Positions 41,159 to 48,578 of a stretch of 64,000 nucleotides of DNA are shown here, in pieces; the first letter of the stretch is position 1, and the number at the start of each line of letters is the position of its first letter. The stretch is from Actinoplanes solisilvae (GTDB taxonomy: Bacteria > Actinomycetota > Actinomycetes > Mycobacteriales > Micromonosporaceae). The notes beneath the pieces are model-generated. The model saw only the letters and a program-made list of their open reading frames with translations, had not been told where the DNA came from and searched no databases. Location of the stretch: NCBI RefSeq assembly GCF_003999975.1, contig NZ_RJAC01000016.1, positions 124,001-188,000 on the forward strand, written 5' to 3'. Position numbers and translations under genes: made by a program.

Positions 41159-41199
41159 CTGGTCGCCGCGGCTTCCAAGCGGGCCTGCGTCGTGGTGCC
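41159..41199 (-). repeat. Dispersed intergenic repeat, family 1, copy
   Basis: On the minus strand it reads CACCACGACGC, then GGCCCGCTTGGAAGCCGCGG and CGACCAGC, matching the copies at 18778-18819 and 5247-5289. It lies in the 240-bp spacer between the PPOX enzyme and lipoprotein genes. Confidence 0.5.
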
Positions 41200-41222
41200 G
41201 CGTGGTCCAATCCGTACCAGGC

Positions 41223-41250
41223 CTAAGCGTTTCGCCGCCCCGGCCGATCG
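41223..41250 (+). promoter_or_regulatory. Possible FliA-type promoter
   Basis: CTAA (41223-41226), 16 bp and GCCGATCG (41243-41250), 36 bp before the lipoprotein start. The -10 differs from GCCGATAA at the last two bases. Weaker than the copies at 4164 and 33273. Confidence 0.35.
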
Positions 41251-41286
41251 GATCCGACGAGCGGACCGCGATCGGAGGGGACCTGC

Positions 41287-41862
41287 GTGCGTCGTTCTTG
41301 GTGGGTGATCGTCGCCGTGCCGCTGGTGCTGGGCGGCTGCGGCAGCGGTGACTCGCCTGCGGCGACCCCGACCGAGGCGCCGGCCGCGCCGTGGATCGTC
41401 GTGACCAGTGGCAGCCCCACCCCGTCGCCGGCACCCTCGTACGGCAGTGGCACGCGCAGCCCGTACCCGAGTGGTTTCCTGCCGTTGCCGCCCGGCGTGC
41501 CCGCCCCGAAACCGTCCGGCACCGGGTCGTGCCCGCCGGTCAAGAACCAGATCATCAACGGCGCCGCCGCCACCGCGGCCACCACGAGCGGGACGGTCAC
41601 CTGGTACAACCCGGGGACCGCGAACCTGGTCGAGTACCGGATCACGGCGATCAGCCAGGACGCGATGCTGGGCGAGCAGCGCGACATCGGCTGGACCGTG
41701 GTCACCCCGGCGGCGACCTGTGGCTACATGACGGCCACGATCGCCGGGCTCGACCGGGACACGCACTATGTGTTCTCGGTCGACGTCGTGAGCAAGCGCG
41801 ACAGCGGCGACGGGAACTACGCGGCCACGGTCGCGCGTTCCGGGGTGGTCAAAACCTCCTAG
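41287..41862 (+). CDS. Fibronectin-III-like lipoprotein
   Basis: 191 residues. Lipobox LVLGGC with Cys18. A Pro/Ser/Thr-rich linker (about 20-75) leads to a beta domain with TVTWYNPGTANLVEYRITAISQDAMLG and TATIAGLDRDTHYVFSVDVVSKRDSGDG, a pattern like a fibronectin type III module. Two Cys (about 82 and 144) may form a disulfide. GTG start with GGAGGGG 7 nt upstream. Probably a cell-surface binding or adhesion protein. Its end overlaps the convergent antiporter gene by 4 bp. Confidence 0.8.
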   Translation: MRRSWWVIVAVPLVLGGCGSGDSPAATPTEAPAAPWIVVTSGSPTPSPAPSYGSGTRSPYPSGFLPLPPGVPAPKPSGTGSCPPVKNQIINGAAATAATTSGTVTWYNPGTANLVEYRITAISQDAMLGEQRDIGWTVVTPAATCGYMTATIAGLDRDTHYVFSVDVVSKRDSGDGNYAATVARSGVVKTS

Positions 41863-43337
41863 GACCGGCCCGAGCCCGCGGGTTCGCGTACGAGGGTCTT
41901 GTCCTCGTAGCAGTACTGCCAGCCGTCGCCTTCCTGCAGCGAGCGGATCAGCGGGTGCCGGCTGTCGTGGTAGTGGGCCGTGGCGTGCTTGTTCTTCGAG
42001 TCGTCGCAGCAGCCGACCGCCCCGCAGGACAGGCACATGCGCAGCTGCACCCAGGTGTCGCCGAGCTCGACGCACTCGGCGCAGGCCTCCTCGTCGGTCT
42101 CGGTGATGTTGATGCGGTCGAGGTGGGTGCAGGCCGTGCTGATCGTCTCTTCCCGCACGTAACGCCAGCGGTCGTGCAGGATCCGGTCGGGGATGATCCG
42201 GGCCAGGTATTTCGAGTTGGACGCCAGGATCGGTGCGAGCACGGCCAGGATCAGCACGTAGAGCGCGATGAACGGGCCGATCCGTTCGTCCAGTCCGGCG
42301 CCGATGGCCAGGGTGGCGAGGATCAGGGAGAACTCGCCGCGGCCGAGCACGGTCAGGCCGACGTTGGCCGCGCCGCGCTGGTTGAGCCCGAACAGCCGGG
42401 CCGTGATGAGACCGGCGGTGACGTTGGTGACGATCGTGACGGCCACGGCGATCAGCACCGGCACGATGACCAGGCCCGCCGCGCCGACGTCGATGCTGGT
42501 GCCGAACGCGATGAAGAAGATCGCGGCGAAGACGTCGCGCAGGGGAACGGCGATGCGTTCGGCCCGTTCCCGGATCGAGGTGCGGGCCACCACCAGGCCG
42601 ATCATCAGGGCGCCGATCGCGTCGGAGACGCCGATGTCGGCCGAGATGCCGGCGACCAGCACGACCAGGCCGATCATGATGATCGCGACCAGCTCGTCAT
42701 CGCGGGTGTCGAGGAGCTTGCCGATCCACTTGGCGCCCCAGCGGGCCACCGCGAACAGCAGGGCCAGGTAGCCGAAGCTGATGCCGATGCGCAGGATCAG
42801 TTCGCCGGCCGAGCTCGCGCCGGACAGGATCGGGCTGAGCAGGGCCAGGTAGAGGGCGAGGAACAGGTCTTCGATGACGATGATGCCGAGGATCACCGGG
42901 GTCTCGGCGTTGGCCAGCCGGCGCATCTCGATGAGCAGTTTGGTGGCGATCGCCGACGACGAGATGCCGACCGCCCCGGCGATCACGAAGGCTTCCTTGG
43001 CCCCCCAGCCCAGCGCGAAGCCGAGGGCCAGACCGGCGCCGATGTTGATGCCGATGTAACAGCCGGCCGCGATGAACAGGCGTTTGCCGCTGCCCAGCAC
43101 CTGTTCGACCGGGAACTCGAGGCCCAGGTGGAACAGCAGCACGACCAGGCCGAAGACGGCGAGGATGTCGAGGTCTTCGGGGTGTTCGAAGGCGACCGGG
43201 CCGCCGGTGCTGGGGCCGAGCAGGATGCCGGCGAGCATGAAGAACGGGACGGTGGGCAGGCCCATGCGGCGGCCGAAGCGAGCCAGCAGGCCGGCCACCA
43301 GGATCAGGGCGCCCAGCCCGATGAGGTTCGCGTGCAC
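41859..43337 (-). CDS. CPA2 cation/proton antiporter with C-terminal UBP-type zinc finger
   Basis: 492 residues. About residues 1-390 form the antiporter with 12-13 membrane helices, including LFHLGLEFPVEQVLGSGKRLF, GAVGISSSAIATKLLIEMRRL and SDAIGALMIGLVVARTSIRERAERIAVPLRDVFAAIFFIAFGTSID. This is the KefB/KhtU type. Instead of an RCK/TrkA domain the C-terminus carries a UBP zinc finger: CTHLDRI, CAECVELG, LRMCLSCGAVGCC, and the histidine run KHATAHYHDSRHP. The KhtT-like gene lies immediately upstream (4-bp gap), as in khtTU operons. The UBP finger binds ubiquitin C-termini in eukaryotes; what it binds here is unknown. Confidence 0.9.
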   Translation of the reverse strand: MHANLIGLGALILVAGLLARFGRRMGLPTVPFFMLAGILLGPSTGGPVAFEHPEDLDILAVFGLVVLLFHLGLEFPVEQVLGSGKRLFIAAGCYIGINIGAGLALGFALGWGAKEAFVIAGAVGISSSAIATKLLIEMRRLANAETPVILGIIVIEDLFLALYLALLSPILSGASSAGELILRIGISFGYLALLFAVARWGAKWIGKLLDTRDDELVAIIMIGLVVLVAGISADIGVSDAIGALMIGLVVARTSIRERAERIAVPLRDVFAAIFFIAFGTSIDVGAAGLVIVPVLIAVAVTIVTNVTAGLITARLFGLNQRGAANVGLTVLGRGEFSLILATLAIGAGLDERIGPFIALYVLILAVLAPILASNSKYLARIIPDRILHDRWRYVREETISTACTHLDRINITETDEEACAECVELGDTWVQLRMCLSCGAVGCCDDSKNKHATAHYHDSRHPLIRSLQEGDGWQYCYEDKTLVREPAGSGRS

Positions 43338-43341
43338 GCAA

Positions 43342-43572
43342 TCAGTCCACGAAGAAGGTGCCGGCGAGCACGGCGCCGACCTTGCGGGCCTGGTCTTCGG
43401 TCATCTCGACGACGGCGGCCGGGTCGTCGGTGCCGCCGGAGGTGAAGACGTAGAGGTGCCGCTTGCCGTCGCGGGAAACCACGATCGACACGCGCTCGCC
43501 GCCGGACCTCAGATCGACGTCATAGCGGGTGCCGAGACCCGGAAGTTCCTGGATGTGCACGCCTTTGCCCAT
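43342..43572 (-). CDS. KhtT-like regulatory N-domain, standalone
   Basis: 76 residues. The sequence follows the N-terminal domain of KhtT/YhaT: IQELPGLGTRYDVDLRSGGERVSIVVSRDGKRHLYVFTSGG, then PAAVVEMTEDQARKVGAVLAGTFF. KhtT proteins are about 165 residues with a C-terminal RCK_C domain that binds c-di-AMP; here that domain is missing and the gene ends cleanly with a stop codon. TAGGAT lies 6 nt before the ATG, so the unit is probably leaderless. It is the first gene of a two-gene operon with the antiporter. Confidence 0.82.
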   Translation of the reverse strand: MGKGVHIQELPGLGTRYDVDLRSGGERVSIVVSRDGKRHLYVFTSGGTDDPAAVVEMTEDQARKVGAVLAGTFFVD

Positions 43573-43626
43573 GACGGGATCCTAGGTGCAGGCCCTGGGG
43601 ATGACCAGATCAGCGCACTACGCTCA

Positions 43627-44547
43627 ATGCCTGTGCGAACACTTGTCGTCGGGGCCGGAGCTACCGGCGGATATTTCGGCGGGCTGCTGACGGCGGCCGG
43701 GCGTGACGTGACCTTTCTCGTGCGCGAGGAAAGGGCCGTTCAACTGGCCGAACGCGGGTTGCGGGTGGGGACGCCCGAGGGCGAGACCATCGTGGCGCCG
43801 CGCCTGGTGACGGCCGGCGAGCTCGAGGGGCCGTACGACATCGTGCTGCTCGCCGTGAAGAGCTATCACCTCGCGCAGGCGCTCATCGACATCGCCCCGG
43901 CCGTCGGCGGTGAGACGATCGTCATACCGACGCTCAACGGCATGCGGCATCTCGACGAGTTGCTCAAGGCGTTCGGCCCCGAGCGGGCGTGGGGCGGCGT
44001 CTGCCTGATCCACGCCGATCTTGACGCGCGGGGCGACGTGATACGGATGACCGGGCTGCAGCGGCTCGGCTTCGGCCCGGTCTCGTGGAACCCGGACGAC
44101 CCCCGCCCGGCCGCGGTCGCCGAGGCGCTCTCCGGGGCCGGCTTCGACGCGTTCGCGGCCCCCACGATCGTGCAGGACATGTGGGAGAAATGGGTCTTCC
44201 TGGCCAGCCTGGGCGCGGCCACGACGCTGATGCGTGCCCCGGTCGGCGAGATCAACCGGGCGCCCGGCGGCGTCGAGTTCGGGGCGCGGATCGCAGCCGA
44301 GGCCATGGCCATCGCGGCCGCCGCCGGCCATCAGCCGCGCCCGGGGGCGGTCAAGGTGCTGCAGAACGGGCTGGCCACAACCGAGCAGATGACCTCGTCG
44401 ATGTACCGGGACATGAAGCGGGGGCTGCCGGTCGAGGCCGACGCCATCCTGGGCGATTTCGTGGCCGAGGCCGCCAAGCATCACGTGCCCGCGCCGACGA
44501 TCTCGGCGGCATACACCAATCTCGCGATTCATGCCGCCCGCACCTAA
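43627..44547 (+). CDS. panE: 2-dehydropantoate 2-reductase (ketopantoate reductase family)
   Basis: 306 residues. The NADP-binding motif is VVGAGATGGYFGGLL; next LLAVKSYHLAQALIDI (Lys), IPTLNGMRHLDELLKAFGPERAWGGVC, and in the C-domain WEKWVFLASLGAATTLMRAPVGEI and SSMYRDMKRGLPVEADAILGDFV (S-x-D/E-x2 pattern of the family). It would make pantoate for coenzyme A, although many paralogues have other ketoacid substrates. Start ATG 43627 or GTG 43633: TACGCT at 43619-43624 fits a -10 element for either as a leaderless start. It converges with tnpB only 10 bp away. Confidence 0.85.
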   Translation: MPVRTLVVGAGATGGYFGGLLTAAGRDVTFLVREERAVQLAERGLRVGTPEGETIVAPRLVTAGELEGPYDIVLLAVKSYHLAQALIDIAPAVGGETIVIPTLNGMRHLDELLKAFGPERAWGGVCLIHADLDARGDVIRMTGLQRLGFGPVSWNPDDPRPAAVAEALSGAGFDAFAAPTIVQDMWEKWVFLASLGAATTLMRAPVGEINRAPGGVEFGARIAAEAMAIAAAAGHQPRPGAVKVLQNGLATTEQMTSSMYRDMKRGLPVEADAILGDFVAEAAKHHVPAPTISAAYTNLAIHAART

Positions 44548-44557
44548 CCGTTACCTC

Positions 44558-45937
44558 TCAGCGTGCTTTGGTGAGCACATGATCGGTAGTCCTGCCTTGC
44601 GGCGGGACGGTCCCGGTCTGACCGACTGATGTCGTGCCGGGTTCACGCTTCACAGCCACCTGCCCGCATACGCGGGTCTTCTGGTCGGCTCCACGTGCTG
44701 CCACCGGGCCACTCCCGGCGGTGTCGAACAGTGCCGCGAGGGCGGCGAGGTTCAGGGCGGCGTTACGGTCCCGGTCGAGGACCAGCCCGCACGCCTCACA
44801 ACGGTATTCACGCTCGGATAGGGCCAGCTTGGTTTTCACCGCGCCACAGGCCGAGCAGGTTTTGGAGGACGGATACCAGCGATCGGCTACCAGCAGACGA
44901 CCACCGTTCCAGGCGGTCTTGTAGGCCAGTTGCCGGCGGAGCTCGGCGAACCCGGCATCGGCGATGTGCCGGGCCAGCCGCCGGTTGGTGAGCATGCCGG
45001 CGACGTTGAGATCCTCGACCACCACCGTGCCGTACGTCGCCGCCAACTTATTGGTGAGCTTGTGGGTCGTGTCGCGGCGCAGATGAGCGACCCTGGCATG
45101 CGCGCGGCCAAGCCGCGCCGCCGCGCGCCGCCAACGATCCGACGGACGCTGTCCCGTTCTGCGGTCGGGCCCGGTCTTGCGGGACACGGCCCGGCCCAAC
45201 GCCCGCAGCCGGGCCTGCGCGGACGCCAGATGGCGCGGATTCGGCACGAGGTCGCCGGTGGACAAGACGGCCAGGTGCTTGATCCCGACGTCGACGCCGA
45301 TCACGGAATCCGGCCGGGTCGGGGTTCGTTCGGCTCGGTCGACTTCGACGGTGAACGACACGTGCCAGCGCCCGCCGTCGCGGCGTACTGTGGCGGACAG
45401 GATCCGGGCGGTGCCGGCCTCGAGGCGGCGGGCGAGTTTACGGGCCGATTCGTGCAGCTTCAACCGGCCCATCCGGGGCAGCACCACATGTTTGCGGTCC
45501 GGCTCGACCCGGATCGCCCCGGTCGTGAACCGCACACTCGGGGTGGTGCGGCGGCGTGACTTGAATCGTGGGAACCCGATCGCGCGACCTGCACGTTTGC
45601 CCGTCCGGGAGTCGGCCCAGTTCTTCAACCCGCGGGCGAGCGCGTCCAGGCCGGTGTTGAACGCCTCCTTGGATACCTCAGCCCACCACGGCGCCACCTG
45701 AGGCTTGGCCGCGTTCCACAGCTTGCGCAGCCCAGCGAGAGACCACGACAGCGCCGGGGTCAGCATCCCGTCGGACACGCAGTACGAGCGTTCCGCGGCC
45801 CGCTGACCCATCACCGCCTTGACCCTGGCCAGCGCCCAGTTGTGGGCGACCCGGGCCGCTCCGGCATGCGCGAGCACATTGCGGTGCTGGACGGGTGTCA
45901 GATCGAGGGCGAACCGGTACGCCTGGATCGTCTTCAC
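44558..45937 (-). CDS. tnpB: TnpB RNA-guided nuclease, canonical
   Basis: 459 residues. N-terminal part YRFALDLTPVQHRNVLAHAGAARVAHNWAL with FPRFKSRRRTTPSVRF. RuvC I: SVIGVDVGIKHLAVLS (Asp). RuvC II: TVVVEDLNVAGML (Glu). Zinc ribbon: CSACGAVKTKLALSEREYRCEACG, both Cys pairs present. RuvC III: LDRDRNAALNL (Asp). All catalytic features are intact, so it may still be an active guided nuclease. The long C-terminal tail after the RuvC domain overlaps the region where the guide RNA scaffold is encoded. GTG start at 45937, overlapping the stop of the small upstream ORF by 4 bp (GTGA). Confidence 0.92.
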   Translation of the reverse strand: MKTIQAYRFALDLTPVQHRNVLAHAGAARVAHNWALARVKAVMGQRAAERSYCVSDGMLTPALSWSLAGLRKLWNAAKPQVAPWWAEVSKEAFNTGLDALARGLKNWADSRTGKRAGRAIGFPRFKSRRRTTPSVRFTTGAIRVEPDRKHVVLPRMGRLKLHESARKLARRLEAGTARILSATVRRDGGRWHVSFTVEVDRAERTPTRPDSVIGVDVGIKHLAVLSTGDLVPNPRHLASAQARLRALGRAVSRKTGPDRRTGQRPSDRWRRAAARLGRAHARVAHLRRDTTHKLTNKLAATYGTVVVEDLNVAGMLTNRRLARHIADAGFAELRRQLAYKTAWNGGRLLVADRWYPSSKTCSACGAVKTKLALSEREYRCEACGLVLDRDRNAALNLAALAALFDTAGSGPVAARGADQKTRVCGQVAVKREPGTTSVGQTGTVPPQGRTTDHVLTKAR

Positions 45938-46080
45938 ACCAGGCCACCCCCGGAGCGGACCTCGGTGACAACCCGGTCGACGGCCTGACGATCCTGCAAC
46001 GTGGCCTTGAACCAACCGTCGACATCACGGCCCGGCGCCGAGATCGCCGAGGCGACACCGGAACGCACATTATTGCTCAC
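45934..46080 (-). CDS. 48-residue ORF translationally coupled to tnpB
   Basis: GTG 46080 is preceded by AAGGGGGG at good spacing and by an in-frame stop (TAA) just before it, so the start is well fixed. The product begins MSNNVRSGVASAISAPGRD and continues with GWFKATLQDRQAVDRVV, an amphipathic helix-like stretch. Its stop overlaps the tnpB start (GTGTGA). It has no similarity I recognise to TnpA of IS200 (Y1 HUH) or IS607. It could be a leader peptide that sets tnpB translation, an accessory protein, or a remnant. It is too short to appear in a normal ORF screen. Confidence 0.6.
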   Translation of the reverse strand: MSNNVRSGVASAISAPGRDVDGWFKATLQDRQAVDRVVTEVRSGGGLV

Positions 46081-46465
46081 GGTCCCCCCTTACGCGCCCT
46101 CCATCGCAGCGAAAGCAGTCTCCCGTGCTGCATGACAACTAGTCAAGAGACGTATTGTCGTCTGCCTAGTATTTGGCATGTGGCGCCACGGCGCGGTTGT
46201 ATATGGGATACCGGTGACCGTTGCCCATTCTCTCTATTGACACCGTCACAATTGCCAGCCGCTGAGCACTACCGACCATGAACACGTCACCAGATGCCAC
46301 CCTTCCGGTTGGGAAACCGGACACTCGTGCGGACACCCCCCAGGGCCATCGGAAAGAATGACCCCACAGGATTGAGCCGGAGGCGCGGCGGGCATCCATG
46401 ACGGGCCCGGTGCCGCCCGCTGTGTGACACGCAGCGCACCGACGGTCGAGGGGTGGGAGTACGAC
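46081..46465. other. 385-bp region before the trehalose operon
   Basis: Part is AT-richer than its surroundings (46130-46260). A small inverted repeat AGACG/CGTCT (46148-46152, 46159-46163) and a TTGACA hexamer at 46237-46242 are visible, but no -10 with good spacing. No gene was found. It may contain the left end of the tnpB element and the promoter of treX. Confidence 0.4.
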
Positions 46466-48577
46466 ATGCAGGTTTGGCCTGGTCACCGGTACCCGTTGGG
46501 TGCCACGTACGACGGCACGGGCACGAACTTCGCGATCTTCTCCGAGGGGGCCGAGGCGGTCGAACTGTGCCTGTTCGACCCGTCCGGCAACGAGCGCAAG
46601 GTACAGCTTCACGAGCAGGACGCGTTCGTGTGGCACGCCTACCTGCCCGGGGTCGAACCGGGCCAGCGCTACGGCTACCGCATGTACGGGCCGTACGACC
46701 CGTCGCGCGGGCTGCGCTACAACCCGCACAAGCTGCTGCTGGACCCGTACGCCCGGGCGGTCGACTCGGACATCGAGTGGAACCCGTCGCTGTACGCCTA
46801 CGACTTCGAGAATCCCGACCAGATGTCGGACCTCGACTCGGCGCCTTACATGTCCAAGGGCGTGGTCGTGAACCCCTACTTCGACTGGGGCAACGACCGC
46901 CGGCCCGACATCCCCTACCACCACTCGGTGATCTACGAGACCCACGTGAAGGGGCTGACCGAGCGGCACCCCGAGGTCCCCAAGGACATGCGCGGGTCAT
47001 ATTCGGCCATCGGCCACCCGGCGATCATCGAGCATCTCAAGAGTCTCGGCGTGACCGCGGTCGAGCTGATGCCGGTGCACCAGTTCGTGCACGACAACCG
47101 GCTGGCCGACCTCGGCCTGCGCAACTACTGGGGCTACAACACGCTCGGCTTCTTCGCGCCCTACCAGGGCTATTCGTCGACGGGCACCCTCGGTCAGCAG
47201 ACCCAGGAGTTCCGCGGCATGGTCAAGGCCCTGCACAAGGCGGGGATGGAGGTGATCCTCGACGTCGTCTACAACCACACCGCCGAGGGCAACCATCTCG
47301 GGCCGACGCTGTCGCTCAAGGGCATCGACAACCGTACGTACTACCGGCTCGTCGACGATCAACCCCAGTTCTACATGGACTACACCGGCACGGGTAACAG
47401 CCTGAACGTGCGCAGTCCCCAGAGCCTCCAGCTGATCATGGACTCGCTGCGCTACTGGGTGACCGAGATGCACGTCGACGGCTTCCGGTTCGACCTCGCC
47501 TCGACGCTGGCCCGTGAGTTCTACGACGTCGACCGGCTCTCGACCTTCTTCGAGGTCGTGCAGCAGGACCCGGTCGTCGGCCAGGTCAAGCTGATCGCCG
47601 AGCCGTGGGACGTCGGCCCCGGCGGTTACCAGGTGGGCAACTTCCCGCCCAACTGGACCGAATGGAACGGCAAATACCGGGACACCGTACGGGACTTCTG
47701 GCGCGGCGAACCCGCCACGCTCGCGGAGTTCGCGTCCCGCATCACCGGCTCGGCCGACCTCTACCAGGACGACGGCCGTAAACCCTTCCACTCGATCAAC
47801 TTCGTGACCGCGCACGACGGGTTCACCCTGAACGACCTCGTGTCGTACAACGACAAGCACAACGAGGCCAACGGCGAGGAGAACCGGGACGGCGAGAGCC
47901 ACAACCGGTCGTGGAACTGCGGCATCGAGGGCCCGACGAACGACGAGAACGTGCTCGCTCTGCGGGCCAAGCAGCGGCGCAACTTCCTGGCCACGCTGAT
48001 GCTGTCCCAGGGCGTACCGATGATCTCGCACGGCGACGAGATGGGCCGCACCCAGCAGGGCAACAACAACGCCTACTGCCAGGACGACGAGATCTCCTGG
48101 ATCGACTGGGAGCACGCCGACGAGCGGTTGCTCGAGTTCACCCGCAAGCTCACCGCGTTCCGCCACCGGCACCAGGTGTTCCAGCGCCGCCGGTTCTTCA
48201 CCGGGCTGCCGGTGACCGCGCGCGGCGGCGGCGACCCGCTGCCCGACCTCGAATGGTTCACCCCCGACGGACGGCAGATGGCCGGCGACGACTGGGGCAA
48301 CGACTTCGGGCGGGCGGTCGCGCTGTTCGTCAACGGCGAGGGCATCCGCGAACGCGGGCAGTACGGGCAACGGCACGTCGACAGTTCGTTCCTGCTCTTC
48401 TTCAACGCGCACGACGCGCCCATCGAATTCGCCACGCCTCCCGCCGAGTACGGGGAGAAGTGGGAGAAGGTCATCGAAACGGCCGAGCCGTCCCCGGACA
48501 ACCCGCAGGTGGTCGAGGCGGGCCACAAGATCTGGGTGCCGGACCGCTCACTCATCGTCTTGGATCGGACGGTCTGA
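46466..48577 (+). CDS. treX: Glycogen debranching enzyme TreX/GlgX
   Basis: 703 residues, GH13. N-terminal CBM48 domain (GATYDGTGTNFAIFSEGAEAVELCLFDPSG), then the barrel. Catalytic motifs: DGFRFDLAS (nucleophile Asp343), LIAEPWDVGPGGYQVGNFP (acid/base Glu379) and NFVTAHDGFTLNDLVSYNDKHNEANGEENRDG (transition-state Asp). It cleaves alpha-1,6 branches of glycogen and gives linear maltodextrins for TreY. GGGTGGGAG precedes the ATG at 46466. First gene of treXYZ. Confidence 0.95.
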   Translation: MQVWPGHRYPLGATYDGTGTNFAIFSEGAEAVELCLFDPSGNERKVQLHEQDAFVWHAYLPGVEPGQRYGYRMYGPYDPSRGLRYNPHKLLLDPYARAVDSDIEWNPSLYAYDFENPDQMSDLDSAPYMSKGVVVNPYFDWGNDRRPDIPYHHSVIYETHVKGLTERHPEVPKDMRGSYSAIGHPAIIEHLKSLGVTAVELMPVHQFVHDNRLADLGLRNYWGYNTLGFFAPYQGYSSTGTLGQQTQEFRGMVKALHKAGMEVILDVVYNHTAEGNHLGPTLSLKGIDNRTYYRLVDDQPQFYMDYTGTGNSLNVRSPQSLQLIMDSLRYWVTEMHVDGFRFDLASTLAREFYDVDRLSTFFEVVQQDPVVGQVKLIAEPWDVGPGGYQVGNFPPNWTEWNGKYRDTVRDFWRGEPATLAEFASRITGSADLYQDDGRKPFHSINFVTAHDGFTLNDLVSYNDKHNEANGEENRDGESHNRSWNCGIEGPTNDENVLALRAKQRRNFLATLMLSQGVPMISHGDEMGRTQQGNNNAYCQDDEISWIDWEHADERLLEFTRKLTAFRHRHQVFQRRRFFTGLPVTARGGGDPLPDLEWFTPDGRQMAGDDWGNDFGRAVALFVNGEGIRERGQYGQRHVDSSFLLFFNAHDAPIEFATPPAEYGEKWEKVIETAEPSPDNPQVVEAGHKIWVPDRSLIVLDRTV

Positions 48578-48578
48578 A

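Larger units (their letters stand above)
44558..46080 (-). mobile_element. IS200/IS605-type element with orphan tnpB
   Basis: Contains tnpB and a short upstream ORF but no tnpA on either side. The right boundary is likely near 44550-44560, directly after panE; a small stem GTGCT/AGCAC (44563-44578) is at the very end of tnpB where the guide RNA 3' part is expected. The left boundary is not clear and may lie in the AT-richer block around 46130-46170. Confidence 0.65.

Noticed and set aside
46237-46242. TTGACA as -35 of the treX promoter
   Set aside because: No -10-like hexamer occurs at 16-19 bp; spacing and composition do not support a promoter here.
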